Shown here piece by piece: positions 51,155 through 61,600 of a DNA stretch of 64,000 nucleotides (its first letter is position 1; every line of letters begins with the position of its first letter). The DNA comes from Rhizomicrobium palustre (lineage in GTDB: Bacteria > Pseudomonadota > Alphaproteobacteria > Micropepsales > Micropepsaceae). The stretch spans positions 2,480,139 through 2,544,138 of the forward strand of contig NZ_JAASRM010000001.1 in the NCBI RefSeq assembly GCF_011761565.1. The letters run 5' to 3'. The notes beneath the pieces are model-generated. The model was given only the letters and a program-made list of their open reading frames with translations, was not told where the DNA came from and ran no database searches. A program made the translations under genes and the position numbers.

Positions 51155-51729
51155 TGATGCCTCCCTCGTTCGACGTTCAAGCAGAACCCGGCATTCCGAC
51201 GATCGGTTAGTGCAATTGCCGCAAACTTTGCTGCATAATCAGTAATCGAACTGCACGTGAAGTATAAAGGATAAATGTAGTGATGGCATACTAGTTGTCA
51301 CAGCCGGAAGGCCGTAATTCCATCACGCTATTGTGGCTGTTCGGGCGTCCTCGCAGGCAGTGATAGATTGGTGAGGGCGATATGATCTTCGGAGATAAGG
51401 TGGGCTAAAAAGTAGCGCACGTGCCACTCCCGTCATCGAATGGAGCTGTTTCAGGAAAGGAGTAGCACGAACGAATTCAATGACAACTCGCTCCCGATAA
51501 CATTGACCGGCTTTGCGTTAGTCGCTCAGGGGCCAAAGTCCATGTTTGGCCGTTTTCTGCGGTTCACTATAGGGCTGTGTCGTGGTGAAGTGCGATTTCC
51601 TTTCGAGGCGATGGCTGCTGGTACTAGTACTCACTGGTCGCAGGCTGTAACCGCGATAAGGTTGGTCGTCGTCGGTTGATCATCTTGAGCGCCAGCGATT
51701 GAGAGACCTCCGGGGCATCCACCAGCACG
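51155..51729. other. divergent promoter region, stressosome operon / receiver gene
   Basis: 575 bases without a supported gene. They must hold promoters for rsbR (minus) and the receiver gene (plus). No EcfG-type GGAAC...GTT promoter, FNR box or sigma-54 element could be recognised. AT content is higher than in the flanking genes. Confidence 0.4.
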
Positions 51730-51735
51730 GTGTCC

Positions 51736-51760
51736 GAACTCCCGCTCACAACGGGAGTTC
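51736..51760 (+). promoter_or_regulatory. hairpin sequestering the ribosome site of the receiver gene
   Basis: GAACTCCCG (51736-51744) pairs perfectly with CGGGAGTTC (51752-51760) around a 7-nt loop; the Shine-Dalgarno GGGAG lies in the 3' arm, two bases before ATG 51763. Translation could depend on melting or remodelling. If the gene starts at GTG 51730 the hairpin is coding. Confidence 0.5.
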
Positions 51761-51762
51761 CC

Positions 51763-52200
51763 ATGGTCATAGGTGATCAAATTACCCACATAGCAAGTCA
51801 TGCCGCGGCGCCTTTGATCGTCATCATCGACGATGATAACGCCGTGCGGGAATCTATGCGTCTGCTATTGGAAGCCAGTGGATATACGGTGCGTGATCAT
51901 GCGTCTGCGGAAAGCTTCCTTGCTTATGGGGCTGGCGAGGCAAGCCTTCTGCTGGTCGATCATAATATGACGGGCATGACGGGGGCTGATTTATTGGAAC
52001 TGCTTCACGCGAAGCATGATCCGGTGCCCGCGGTGATTATAACGGGCCGCGCGGATCGGGCAGTCGAGGAGCGGTGTCGCCGCATCGGGGTCAAACTGCT
52101 GCGCAAGCCCGTAGCTGAGGATATTTTATTGGCATCCATCGAAGAGGCGCATCGAGCCTGTCCGTCGAACCACGAGACCCCAGGCACGGCCAGCGACTGA
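51763..52200 (+). CDS. single-domain response regulator (stressosome-linked)
   Basis: Stand-alone receiver of 145 aa from ATG 51763 (an upstream GTG 51730 is possible). IVIIDDDNAVRESMRLLLEA forms the acidic pocket, phospho-Asp in LLLVDHNMTGMTGADLLE, switch Thr in IITGRADR, Lys in LLRKPVAEDI. Closely similar to the receiver at 17080-17427. It is divergent from rsbR and probably takes phosphate from the RsbU-N-containing kinase at 47282-48736. No output domain, so it must act by protein contact or phosphotransfer. Confidence 0.85.
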   Translation: MVIGDQITHIASHAAAPLIVIIDDDNAVRESMRLLLEASGYTVRDHASAESFLAYGAGEASLLLVDHNMTGMTGADLLELLHAKHDPVPAVIITGRADRAVEERCRRIGVKLLRKPVAEDILLASIEEAHRACPSNHETPGTASD

Positions 52201-52827
52201 GAGTTGTCGATCCATTCCCTGGGGCCACGTAGAAGGAACGGACGTGGCGCAAAGACGGGGCGAGGCCAATACGGGGCGAGGCCAATACACAACCGCTTCA
52301 TCATGCTGCACACTAGTACCGCGACAGCCGCTCTGATTGCCCGAAATACCGGATGTTCAGCTTGGGTCGCAATAATCGAAGGCAAAACAGAAGAAAAGAA
52401 AGGCTCTGGGCGCGCTGCTATCTGCGAGAAGAGAGGTTTGTCCTCTAGCGCTTACCAATTCAGTGCTGAGCGGCATCCGCCGTATGCGCCCAAATTCGAC
52501 GGGACTATGCTCATGTAATTGTTGTAGTGCGGCTACTTGTTTTGTTTGACAAAGCGTTACTAAAGCGCGAATCCTTCGCCTTCCCGGTAACGGGAAACTT
52601 CACTCGGCGCATCTTCGAACGCGTCATCGCGAACGTGCTTGATGTGTTGATCATGTGTTCACGTCTTCGCATCGGTCGCTCGATGCGCCCTGAGTGCACT
52701 GTCCGGTTTGTGAACTGATTTTCTGGTTTTTTATGAGGCGGTTCTCTGCGCATCCGGGTTCAGCGGATGTTGCAGCCTGCTGTCTGCTGCCTGCGAATAT
52801 GAAACGACACCTGCAGTGGAGATATGC
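52201..52827. other. gene-less region upstream of the giant-protein operon
   Basis: 627 bases without a supported gene; holds a perfect 16-bp tandem duplication at 52255-52286. A TTGACA at 52546-52551 lacks a good -10 at 17 bp. The promoter of the giant-protein genes should lie here but could not be assigned. Confidence 0.4.
52255..52286. repeat. tandem duplication of a 16-bp unit
   Basis: ACGGGGCGAGGCCAAT occurs twice in direct succession (52255-52270, 52271-52286) in the gene-less DNA behind the receiver gene. Probably a replication-slippage duplication. Confidence 0.85.
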
Positions 52828-55800
52828 ATGCGTGTTGTGCAAGGACATGTAGAGCGTCCGGAGGGCACCGGCGGTTCTTTTGTCGGTCATCGCGTTCTTC
52901 TCACCTATCGTCATGCTGTGGATATGGCCGGGGCGGAGCCCGGAGCGGAGGACGCGGCGGCACAGAGCGATATTGTGGACGTGGCTGGGGCGCCGCTTAA
53001 CGCAGACGGGAGTTTTGCGCTTTCGCTCCCCGATGAATCAGATCTGCGTGAAGGCATCGAGTTCGCCGTGCTGGCGCCATCGGGCGCCGTGCTGGAACGC
53101 AGTTCGCTCGCGTTGCGGCAGCTCAATGAGCCGCTGACAATCACTTGCGCACCGGTACAGCCATTCGTCGTTCGTCCATCCGACGATCCTACACTCGGCC
53201 AGGCCTTACGGCTGACAGGGCGGGTCATTGGTCCAGACGGGACGCCTGCGCCGCGCGGTCTCGCGATCGTGTTGTGGGGACTGAGCGGTGAAGCCGGAGC
53301 CAATCCCGCGCCTCTGCAAACCTTCCAGACGCAGGTGGGCGGCTATTTTTCCGGACCATGGCCGTCCGGCGCGTTGGTCGCAGCCTATGCCGAGGTGAAC
53401 GGGACCAATCGCGCGGCCATCACGCTGGAAGACGGACATCTGCCGCGGCGCACCATCCTGGTCGTGCCGCTGCCGGCGCTGCCCGCCGACGATTGCAACT
53501 GCGCCCCCGTTCCCCCGCGCGCGCCAGACCAGCAGGACCTTGTCGCCAACCCTTCCGCGTACTCGCAGGATTTAGGCCCCGGCTGCATGAACCTGACGAT
53601 GCCCAACCGCGTGCTGGAGGAATTTCCCTATTTCACCATCGTGCGTACCACGGAACCGGATGTCCGGCCGATGAACACGGATCCGCCTGTCCGGCTGCCG
53701 GTGCATGTGCGGGACCGATTGTTGGCACTGACCGCCGAAACCGCCAGCTTCTCGACCGAAAGAGCCGCAACCACACGCAGCTCCGGCAACGCTCCCGCTC
53801 TGCTCGGCTCGCTCGATGCCAAACGGGCCAAGGAGATGCTGGCGCGGCCGGAAACCATCACGGCGGAAGGCCTGCGGAACGCGGCGATCAAATCCGAGGC
53901 TGTCGACCTTCGCCGGATGCTCGATCTGCTCGAACGGCGCCCAGCCCGCAGCGAACTCAACGGCCGCTACGCCATCGATTGGGACCTCAGCCCCACGGTC
54001 TTCGAAGCGGTCACGGTGGCGCTCGGGCATGTGCTGCATTTTCGGCAAACCTGGCGCGCCGACGGCTATTCGCTGGGCGATTTGCTGTATTCGCTGCCGC
54101 TGGCGCCCGGCCAGAAGCGCCTGGTGAGTATGCTCGACTGGACGCGCCGGTCCACCGGCTCGCGCACCGAATATCTCGAATCCGAAGAGCAGATGCAGGC
54201 GCTGACCGAGCGCGACCGCGATATATCCGAGATCGTCAACAGCAATCTGGACGAGCGGATCGATGGCGGCTCGTCGACGTCGACCTCCGCCGGCGGAGGC
54301 GGCATCGGGCTGGGTTTTATCGGCGCAGGCTTCGGCGTGTTCGGCGGCGTGGCGGGCGGCGCAAGCGGATCGGATTCCAGCTCGTGGCAGGATTCGGCAC
54401 GCGCTCTGTCGGGCAATTCGCTGCAACAGATCCGGGATCGCACGACCCAAAATGCTTCGGCGGTGCGCAACGAACGCTCCACCGTCGTCCAGACCGTCAC
54501 CCAGGGCGAGACCTCCCGCGCCGAGACGGAAGTGGTGGCGAACCACAATCATTGCCACGCCCTGACGATCGAATACTTCGAAGTGCTCCGGCATTTCCGG
54601 GTCAGCGAGGAGCTCGCTTATGTCAGCGAGTGCATCTTCGTTCCGCTTCCCATGCTGCCGTTCGACCAGCCCAAGGTCCGGCGCTGGCGGGCCTGCCTGG
54701 CCGAATTGCTGCGCCGCCCCGAACTGGCGAAGGGTTTCGACGCCATCGAGCGGATCGCCACCAATTGGGACGGTTGGGATTATCCCGAACATCGGTTTTC
54801 CGAAGAAGCGCCCGAGGAACTCGACGGCGAGCTGCGCATCACCTTCGTGATCCCCCGGCCGCATGACGGCGACGACGGGGCCTATCAGATTGACCGCTGG
54901 AGCTGGCTGTCGCCGCTTCTTTGGCAAGCGCCGTTCTCCGTGTTCAACGAGATGGCGGACCACGTGAACAATCTGTTCCGGGACATCAATCGCCAGATCA
55001 CCGCCGAGTTCTATACCCAGATCCAGCGGGCACGCGACGAGTACTTCGCGCGCGAAGTGGCGCCGCGCGTTGCCGAACAGATCGTCCACCGCATGCGATT
55101 TTCCTATGTGACGCGCGCAGGCATCCAGGTGTCCCTGCCGCTGAGTGCCAGCCTCATTTCCAAATACGTTGATGGCGTGGCGCTTTATGTCAGCATACGC
55201 GCTTCGGGAGCATTGCCGGCCTTGCCGCGGGAAGAAATCGCGCGATTGCGGATTTATCTCGCGGCCAACATCTTTGGCATAGGGGGGGTGCCGCCGGAGG
55301 CCCGTATCCTCGTCACCTCCGGCCGCATGCGATACCGCACGGCGCACATTACCGATCTTCTGTTCGATCAGCCGCGCATCAACAACGATCTTGGCGAGGA
55401 TGACGACGTTTTCGTTGCCACGCCGACAACCCACCGGGAACGCAGAGACCCGCGCGCCGAGGATCGCCGGATCGCCGATCAACTGGTTGCCCACCTGAAC
55501 GAGCAGCTGGAGTATTTTCATCAAGGCATGTGGTCCGGCATGGACAAACAGCGCCTTTACATGCTGCTCGACGGCATCATCGCTCCCAATTCCGGCGGGC
55601 GCAGCGTTGCGAGCGTGGTCGAGAACCGGCTGCTCGCCATTGTCGGCAATTGCTTGGTGCTGCCCGTCACACCCGGCATCCATCTCGACCCCACGCTTGC
55701 TCCGGACCCGGAGACCGGCATCCGGCCGGACCTGATCCACGCCTACGCGACGGAGGGCCCTCCGCCGACCAGGATCAGCGTGCCGACGCGAGGCGTTTAT

Positions 55801-58308
55801 GCCGAGGCGATCATGGGCGCGTGCAACGCCTGCGAAAAGAAGGACGATTCACGCTTCTGGCGCTGGGAGGAGTCGCCGCTCCCGGACGAACCGACCGCGA
55901 TCGATCCGATTTCAACGGCCTCGCGCCAAGCGCCCGAGCCCGACGCGACACCGACCCCGCTGCCGCAGCCGATCGTCAACATCCAGAGCGCGCCGTCGTT
56001 GCCCGATGCGTTGGGCTTGGGACAGGCGATGCAGATATTGGGCCGTTCGGACATTTTCCGCGATCCCAGCGGACTTGCCGGTACGCAGCGCAACGCGCTC
56101 GCGGCCTTCCAGGGCGTCATGGACACCGCGAAATCCTTCGGAGGCATGGCGGCGAAGCTTGCGCAACAACAGGAGATGGGCCGGAACGTCGATCGGACCA
56201 TGGACCAGATCAAACAGGCGCAATCGACCGGAATGCTGAACCCGCAGCAAGCCCAATCGCTGGCGCATTCGGCGCTGCAAGCGCTGATCGGCGATCCCGG
56301 AGAGGCAAACCAGAACCCGGTCCACGATCCGGATGTCGGCACAGCCATCGAGAAGGCGACGGAAGCACAATCGGGCTCGGTCACGGTCACTTCGCCGGAT
56401 GAAACCGTGAAAGCCACCTTCGACGGCGCAGATACCGCGGCATCGGTCGGCGGCACCTTGGCGCCTGAAGTTCTGCAGTTGGAGCCTTGGGTCACCGTGC
56501 CTCTGATGACGGACAGGACAACCGGGTCGCCTCCCACCTACTTCAAGGGCCTGTCCATCAGCAAGGCCGCGCTTCTCAAGACTTTAAGCTTCCAGAACCG
56601 CGTGGTCGCGGGCGCCTTCCGTTTTTCCAGTTTGGCGCCGGCGCTGTTTGATCCCGATCCGAAGAAGGGCTTTCTGCGCGAGAACCCAGCCGTGCCGGGC
56701 GACTTCCAATTGCGGCTCAGGATGCGGGTGGTGTTTCCCACCGCGCCGGGCAAGCCGGGCAAAGTGGCGGTCAACGGACGTGCCCCGCTTGTCGTGCTGG
56801 TCCATGGCAACCACTGGGCATGGCGGGTCGACACCGAACATCCCACCGGACCGCCATTCTCGAATACTTTGCCGGACGGCACCGTGGTGATGTCGACGCC
56901 GTATGATGTCGACAGCTTGAAGACGAGCGAGAGCTATGCCGGCTACGCTTACCTCCAGGACTACTTGGCGCAGCAGGGCATCATCTCGGTCTCGGTTGAC
57001 CAAAACTTCTGCAATTTCTACGGCAGCTGGATCGAAACGCGGGCGCAACTCGTCGTCGAGGCTCTCGATCAACTCGCGAAGGAGAACGCCAACACCAAGA
57101 GCCCGCTGTTCGGCAAGGTCGATTTCGGCAATGTCGGATTGATGGGGCATTCGCGCGGCGGCGACGGCGTGGTGGGCGCGCTCAAGAAAGTGGCGGCAAT
57201 GCCGACACCAAAATCGTACACCATCAAAGCCGTGTGCTCGCTATCGCCAACGGATTTCACCGGCGGCGTGGCGCCGGCGGACCGGACCTTCATCGACCGC
57301 ACCGACACGAACTTCTATTTCGTCATGTACGGTGCGCTGGATGGCGACGTATCGGGCATTGACGGCCCGGCCGGCATCGGCGGCACCGGGTTCCGGCACT
57401 ATGACCGGGCGCGATGCCCCAAAGCGATGGCGTTCTTCAAGAAGTGCTGCCACAACTCGTTCAATTCGGTGTGGCATGGCGACGGCCTGGATACCGCCGA
57501 CGGCCGGACCCTGGATCCGGACATCACCAAAGCACCCGACAAGCACCAAAAGCTGGTCATTGAGTACATCGGCGATCTGTTCCTCTGGCAATTGCAGGGA
57601 AAGAAGCTGGCCGGGCGTTTCGACGGGCGCACCGCCAACTCACTCGGCACCGAGGTGTCTCAGCAATGGATGTTCGGAACAACATTGAAGCTGTTCGAGG
57701 ATTTCGAGAACGCCGCAGCCAACCTGCTGGGCGGCGCACACGCCTTTCTCTCTCCCGCGCCGCACACGGTCAGCATTCGCGACGAAAACCAGGTTACGCA
57801 TGCCGGGTCCGGATTCGACATCCACATGCCGCATCAATCGCATATGCTGGAGATGGAGTGGGCCCCGGTACCGACGCGTGCGACCGGCATCAAAACGATG
57901 ACCAGCGATGTACCCGCGGCGCACCAGGATTGGTCCGGTCTCGACACGCTGATCATCGGCCTTAGCGGCTGGTACAAGCCGGATAGCGATGCCACCATCG
58001 CGGCGGAATGGCTGCCGCGCGTACGGATTATTCTTACCGACACGGCGGGCGGCAGTGCCGTGGTCGATTTCAACGCCTATGGCAACAACGTTCCCAGCCG
58101 GCCCATTTCGACCATGAAATCCGTCCATACCAATACCGGCGCTGTCACCACCGTGAACGCCACGTTGATGGCGCTCGAAACCGTGCCCATCAAGCTGTCG
58201 CTCTTTAGCGGCGTCGATCTGCACAAAATCAAGCAACTCGCATTGGAGCTGGAGCCCGCAGGCATCGTTACCACCATCGTAGACAACATCCATGTCGTGA
58301 AAAGGTAG
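52828..58308 (+). CDS. giant modular protein A with C-terminal alpha/beta hydrolase
   Basis: 1826 aa from ATG 52828 (GGAG ribosome site upstream; GTG 52816 is the alternative); no signal peptide. In order: two beta-sandwich, carboxypeptidase-regulatory-like repeats (residues ~1-215), a DDCNC cluster (~221), CMNLTMPNRVLEEFPYFTIV (~253), a helical section with YSLGDLLYSLPLAPGQK, a Gly/Ser-rich hydrophobic segment (~475-525), a coiled coil, ANHNHCHALTIEYFEVLRHF (~571), a long mixed region with NSGGRSVASVVENRL, and GACNACEKKDDSRFWRWEES (~997). After a linker comes an alpha/beta hydrolase (LVHGNHWAW, nucleophile Ser1442 in GHSRGG, probable Asp ~1505-1507 and His1542 in CCHNSF) and a beta-rich end. 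The body is shared with protein B at 58614. Role unknown; effector or surface enzyme suspected. Confidence 0.85.
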   Translation: MRVVQGHVERPEGTGGSFVGHRVLLTYRHAVDMAGAEPGAEDAAAQSDIVDVAGAPLNADGSFALSLPDESDLREGIEFAVLAPSGAVLERSSLALRQLNEPLTITCAPVQPFVVRPSDDPTLGQALRLTGRVIGPDGTPAPRGLAIVLWGLSGEAGANPAPLQTFQTQVGGYFSGPWPSGALVAAYAEVNGTNRAAITLEDGHLPRRTILVVPLPALPADDCNCAPVPPRAPDQQDLVANPSAYSQDLGPGCMNLTMPNRVLEEFPYFTIVRTTEPDVRPMNTDPPVRLPVHVRDRLLALTAETASFSTERAATTRSSGNAPALLGSLDAKRAKEMLARPETITAEGLRNAAIKSEAVDLRRMLDLLERRPARSELNGRYAIDWDLSPTVFEAVTVALGHVLHFRQTWRADGYSLGDLLYSLPLAPGQKRLVSMLDWTRRSTGSRTEYLESEEQMQALTERDRDISEIVNSNLDERIDGGSSTSTSAGGGGIGLGFIGAGFGVFGGVAGGASGSDSSSWQDSARALSGNSLQQIRDRTTQNASAVRNERSTVVQTVTQGETSRAETEVVANHNHCHALTIEYFEVLRHFRVSEELAYVSECIFVPLPMLPFDQPKVRRWRACLAELLRRPELAKGFDAIERIATNWDGWDYPEHRFSEEAPEELDGELRITFVIPRPHDGDDGAYQIDRWSWLSPLLWQAPFSVFNEMADHVNNLFRDINRQITAEFYTQIQRARDEYFAREVAPRVAEQIVHRMRFSYVTRAGIQVSLPLSASLISKYVDGVALYVSIRASGALPALPREEIARLRIYLAANIFGIGGVPPEARILVTSGRMRYRTAHITDLLFDQPRINNDLGEDDDVFVATPTTHRERRDPRAEDRRIADQLVAHLNEQLEYFHQGMWSGMDKQRLYMLLDGIIAPNSGGRSVASVVENRLLAIVGNCLVLPVTPGIHLDPTLAPDPETGIRPDLIHAYATEGPPPTRISVPTRGVYAEAIMGACNACEKKDDSRFWRWEESPLPDEPTAIDPISTASRQAPEPDATPTPLPQPIVNIQSAPSLPDALGLGQAMQILGRSDIFRDPSGLAGTQRNALAAFQGVMDTAKSFGGMAAKLAQQQEMGRNVDRTMDQIKQAQSTGMLNPQQAQSLAHSALQALIGDPGEANQNPVHDPDVGTAIEKATEAQSGSVTVTSPDETVKATFDGADTAASVGGTLAPEVLQLEPWVTVPLMTDRTTGSPPTYFKGLSISKAALLKTLSFQNRVVAGAFRFSSLAPALFDPDPKKGFLRENPAVPGDFQLRLRMRVVFPTAPGKPGKVAVNGRAPLVVLVHGNHWAWRVDTEHPTGPPFSNTLPDGTVVMSTPYDVDSLKTSESYAGYAYLQDYLAQQGIISVSVDQNFCNFYGSWIETRAQLVVEALDQLAKENANTKSPLFGKVDFGNVGLMGHSRGGDGVVGALKKVAAMPTPKSYTIKAVCSLSPTDFTGGVAPADRTFIDRTDTNFYFVMYGALDGDVSGIDGPAGIGGTGFRHYDRARCPKAMAFFKKCCHNSFNSVWHGDGLDTADGRTLDPDITKAPDKHQKLVIEYIGDLFLWQLQGKKLAGRFDGRTANSLGTEVSQQWMFGTTLKLFEDFENAAANLLGGAHAFLSPAPHTVSIRDENQVTHAGSGFDIHMPHQSHMLEMEWAPVPTRATGIKTMTSDVPAAHQDWSGLDTLIIGLSGWYKPDSDATIAAEWLPRVRIILTDTAGGSAVVDFNAYGNNVPSRPISTMKSVHTNTGAVTTVNATLMALETVPIKLSLFSGVDLHKIKQLALELEPAGIVTTIVDNIHVVKR

Positions 58309-58314
58309 GGAGCC

Positions 58315-58617
58315 ATGCTCGAACCCATCACCGTGAGCTCTGGATGGTTCCAACCAACCGGCGGCCTGGACTTGCCCGATGGCACCTGGCCGTACCGGTT
58401 GCACGTCATGGGCAGCGGCTTCGCGCACCGCGCCATTCCGCTGGTCGCGGTCGTGGGCGGGGTCGAGCTCGAACTGATCATGGTCAATTCCGAAGGCGAC
58501 GGGTTCGCTGGTTTGCTCCGCGAAGCTCCCGCCGAAGGGGCTGTCCTCAGCGTCGGCTGGTTGGACGGGCCGCTGATCGAAACATCGGTGCAGTTCCATA
58601 GCGGAGGCGTGGCGTGA
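58315..58617 (+). CDS. small beta-rich protein between the two giants
   Basis: 100-aa product, ATG 58315 with AGGGAG ribosome site, 6 nt behind giant A; its TGA overlaps the GTG start of giant B. Sequence such as YRLHVMGSGFAHRAIPLVAV and LIMVNSEGDGFAGLLREAPA suggests a single Ig/IPT-like beta sandwich without signal peptide. No family recognised. By position it could be a structural partner, an adaptor for the giants, or an immunity protein for the hydrolase head of protein A; none is proven. Confidence 0.75.
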   Translation: MLEPITVSSGWFQPTGGLDLPDGTWPYRLHVMGSGFAHRAIPLVAVVGGVELELIMVNSEGDGFAGLLREAPAEGAVLSVGWLDGPLIETSVQFHSGGVA

Positions 58618-61600
58618 CGAAGCTTCTTCGCGGGTCACTCGTGGCAGATGGCGGACCGGATTTCTCGGGGTACCGGGTATCCGCTGCATATGATCGCAAA
58701 GCCGAAGACGAACTGTTTTTGCCGGTGTTGCAGTCCGCCAATGCCGACGCTGCCGGAAATTGGCAGATCGCGCTGGAGTTCGACCCGATCGCTGAAGTGC
58801 GTCTCACCGTGCGCACGGCGGCTGGCGTGGCGGCGGGGTCCTTGGCGACGCAAGATCTGGATGCGGCGCAAGCCATCAAGCTGACTGACATTGCGCAACC
58901 CGTCGTCATCCCGCCGAACCAGGACCCAACGCTCGGGCGCAGTACGACCCTGACCGGACGGGCTTTGCAGCCAGACGGCTCGGGAATACCCCAAGGATTA
59001 CCGGTGGTGTTGTGGGCAAAGCCGGATGGCGCACAAGCGATTCCGGTCTTGGTAACGGGCACGGGCGAGGGCGGGTATTTTTCGGGTGACTGGCCCGCGA
59101 GCCTCTATGCCGAAGCCTGGGGAACGGTGGCCGGCAGCAAACCCATTCCGATCGGACTGGTGTCGAACCGGTTCCCGCTCGTCGTGCTGCTGGTCGTGTC
59201 GGAGGTGGTCAAAGCGCCTGCGCCAGCCAAGGAAGATGATTGCGATTGCCACACGCCGGCGCCACCGCGCACCCCTGACGCCGCCGATTTTGTCGCCAAT
59301 CCGGAGGCATTCTCGGAAGACCTTGGCAGCGAATGCGTCAACCTCACGATGCCGAACCGAACCTTGGAAGAGGTGGTGTTCCACGCTTTGGTGCGCACTA
59401 CCGAACCCGAGATCAAAGGGACGACGCTGGCCAGTAAGCCGCCATTGCCAAAACCTTTGGCGAACCGCTTCGCGGCCCTGGCAACGGTCGCCGCACCTAA
59501 AGCCGCCAACACAAGGATGGATGCGGCTGCGGGAACGCAAGCGTTATCCCTCGATCGAGCGGTTGCCTCTGATCTGCTGAATGACGGCCATTTGGGCAGC
59601 GTGCTCGGAACGAAGGATCTCAAGCTGGTGAACCGGCTGAGCGAGGTGGCGCGTACGCGCGACATCATCGGCATTTTCAGACCATATCTCATGCCCGGAC
59701 GGGTGGAACTCGATCGCAACCACGTCGTCGATTGGGACGACGATCTCACGGTCCATCAAGCGACCAGCATCGCCATCGGACACTTGCTGACGCTCAAGCA
59801 AGTTTGGCGGGCGGACGGTTATTCGCTTGGTGATTTGCTCTACTCGCTGCCTTTGGCGCCCGGACAGAAAAAACAGATCGCCATCGTCGACTGGGAACGC
59901 CGGGACGAAACCGTGCGCCAGTCGAGCCGCAGCGAATTCGAACAACTCGCGGCCGATCTCTCTCATGATCGCGACATCTCTGCCATCATCAACACCTCTC
60001 TGTCGGAGCATGCGCGCGGCAGCTCAAGCGCCAGCGTATCGGCGGTCGGCGGCGGCATCGGCGGCTTCATCGGGCCGGTGGTTTTCGGCGGCGGCGGCGG
60101 CCATTCGAGCGCTAGCTCGACAGCCCACTCCCACAATTGGCGCGACGTGGCGGGCAGCACGCTGAACCAGGCACGCGATCGCACACAGCAAGCCGCCTCG
60201 GTGATACGCGGACAGCGCGCCACTACCATACAAACCACGACGCAAGGTGAATCGCTGCGGGCGCAAACCGAAGTTGTGGCCAACCACAATCATTGTCACG
60301 CCATGAGCATGGAGTATTTCGAAGTGCTCCGGCATTTTAAGGTTTCGACGGAACTCGCCGATGTGCAGGAGTGCCTGTTCATTCCCTTCGAGATCACGGC
60401 GTTCACGGCCAACAAGGCGTTGCGCTGGCGCGACCCGTTGGCGAAGAATCTGAGCCGCAAGGATCTCCTTGGCGGCTTCGATGCTCTGGCGCGCATACAT
60501 TCGAGCTGGGCTGACGCCGATTTGCCCGCGGCGCGGTACGCGGACGACATCATTACCTATCTCGATGGCGCGCTCACCATCAGCTTCAGCCTGCCGCGCC
60601 CGGCCGACGATGGCGACAACCATTATGTAGCCGGAAACTGGTCGCCTTGGACGGCGCTGTTTTCCTCGTCAACCACGGATATCTGGAACAATTATCTCGG
60701 CAATGTGCTTCCGGAGCAGCGCGATACGGTTTGGAACGAGCGGCTCGCGCCGCTTGCCGCCGAGAAGCTGGTCAACAGTCTCACCTTGCAGGTGCGACTG
60801 GATGACGGCACCTATGTGCCGATACCCCTCGATGCAACGCTGGTGTCGCGCTTCCGCCAGGACGAAATCCTTGAGGTCAGCCTGCAACCCGAATGGACGA
60901 GCCCCAGTATCCAGCGCAGCCGCATCCAGGCGGTGACTCTCTCGCTCGGGATCACGGCGCCCTACACCACGAAGGTGGTTGCCCGAACGGGATCGCTCTA
61001 TTATCGCACCGACCATCTGGACCACTATTTATTCGTCGACTACCTGATCGATGACGAACTCTCCGCCGGTCCACCTACGGAAATCGGTGTCCATCTCGAC
61101 CGGCTCGAGAAGCGCAATCCACGCAAAGAGGATGTGCTGCTGGGGGCGCGGTTGGTGGCGCACCTGAACGAACGTCTGGAATTTTATCACGAGGGGATAT
61201 TTCGTAGCTTTCACGACAATCGCCTCTATCTGCTGCTGGACGGCGTGATCGCGCCCAATTCGGGGGGGCGAAGCGTCGCCAGCGTAGTCGAGAACCGCTT
61301 GATCGGGATTGTGGGCAACTGCCTTGTGATGCCGGTCGTGCCTGGGCTTCATCTCGACCCCGGCTACAAAACCGACCCCCGCCGGAAAACCACGCTGCTG
61401 GATCTTTATGCTGCCGATGCGCCGCCGCCGGTTCGCATCAGCGTGCCCACCAAAGGGGTCTTTGCCGAAGCCGTCAACGGAGCCTGCAATAGCTGCGAGA
61501 AAAAGGACGATACGCGGTTTTGGCGTTGGGAGGAGTCTCCCATTCCCGACGAGCCCATGCCGATCTCGGCCGTTGGGACGGGCGGCCGGGCAGGGACGCC

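Noticed and set aside
52546-52574. TTGACA as promoter of the giant-protein operon
   Set aside because: No acceptable -10 hexamer at 16-18 bp distance.
53572-55740. 722-codon open frame antisense to giant protein A
   Set aside because: It is a shadow of high-GC coding sequence: the plus-strand frame is longer, shares motifs with protein B and has a ribosome site; the antisense product is Arg/Gly/His-rich without fold signals.
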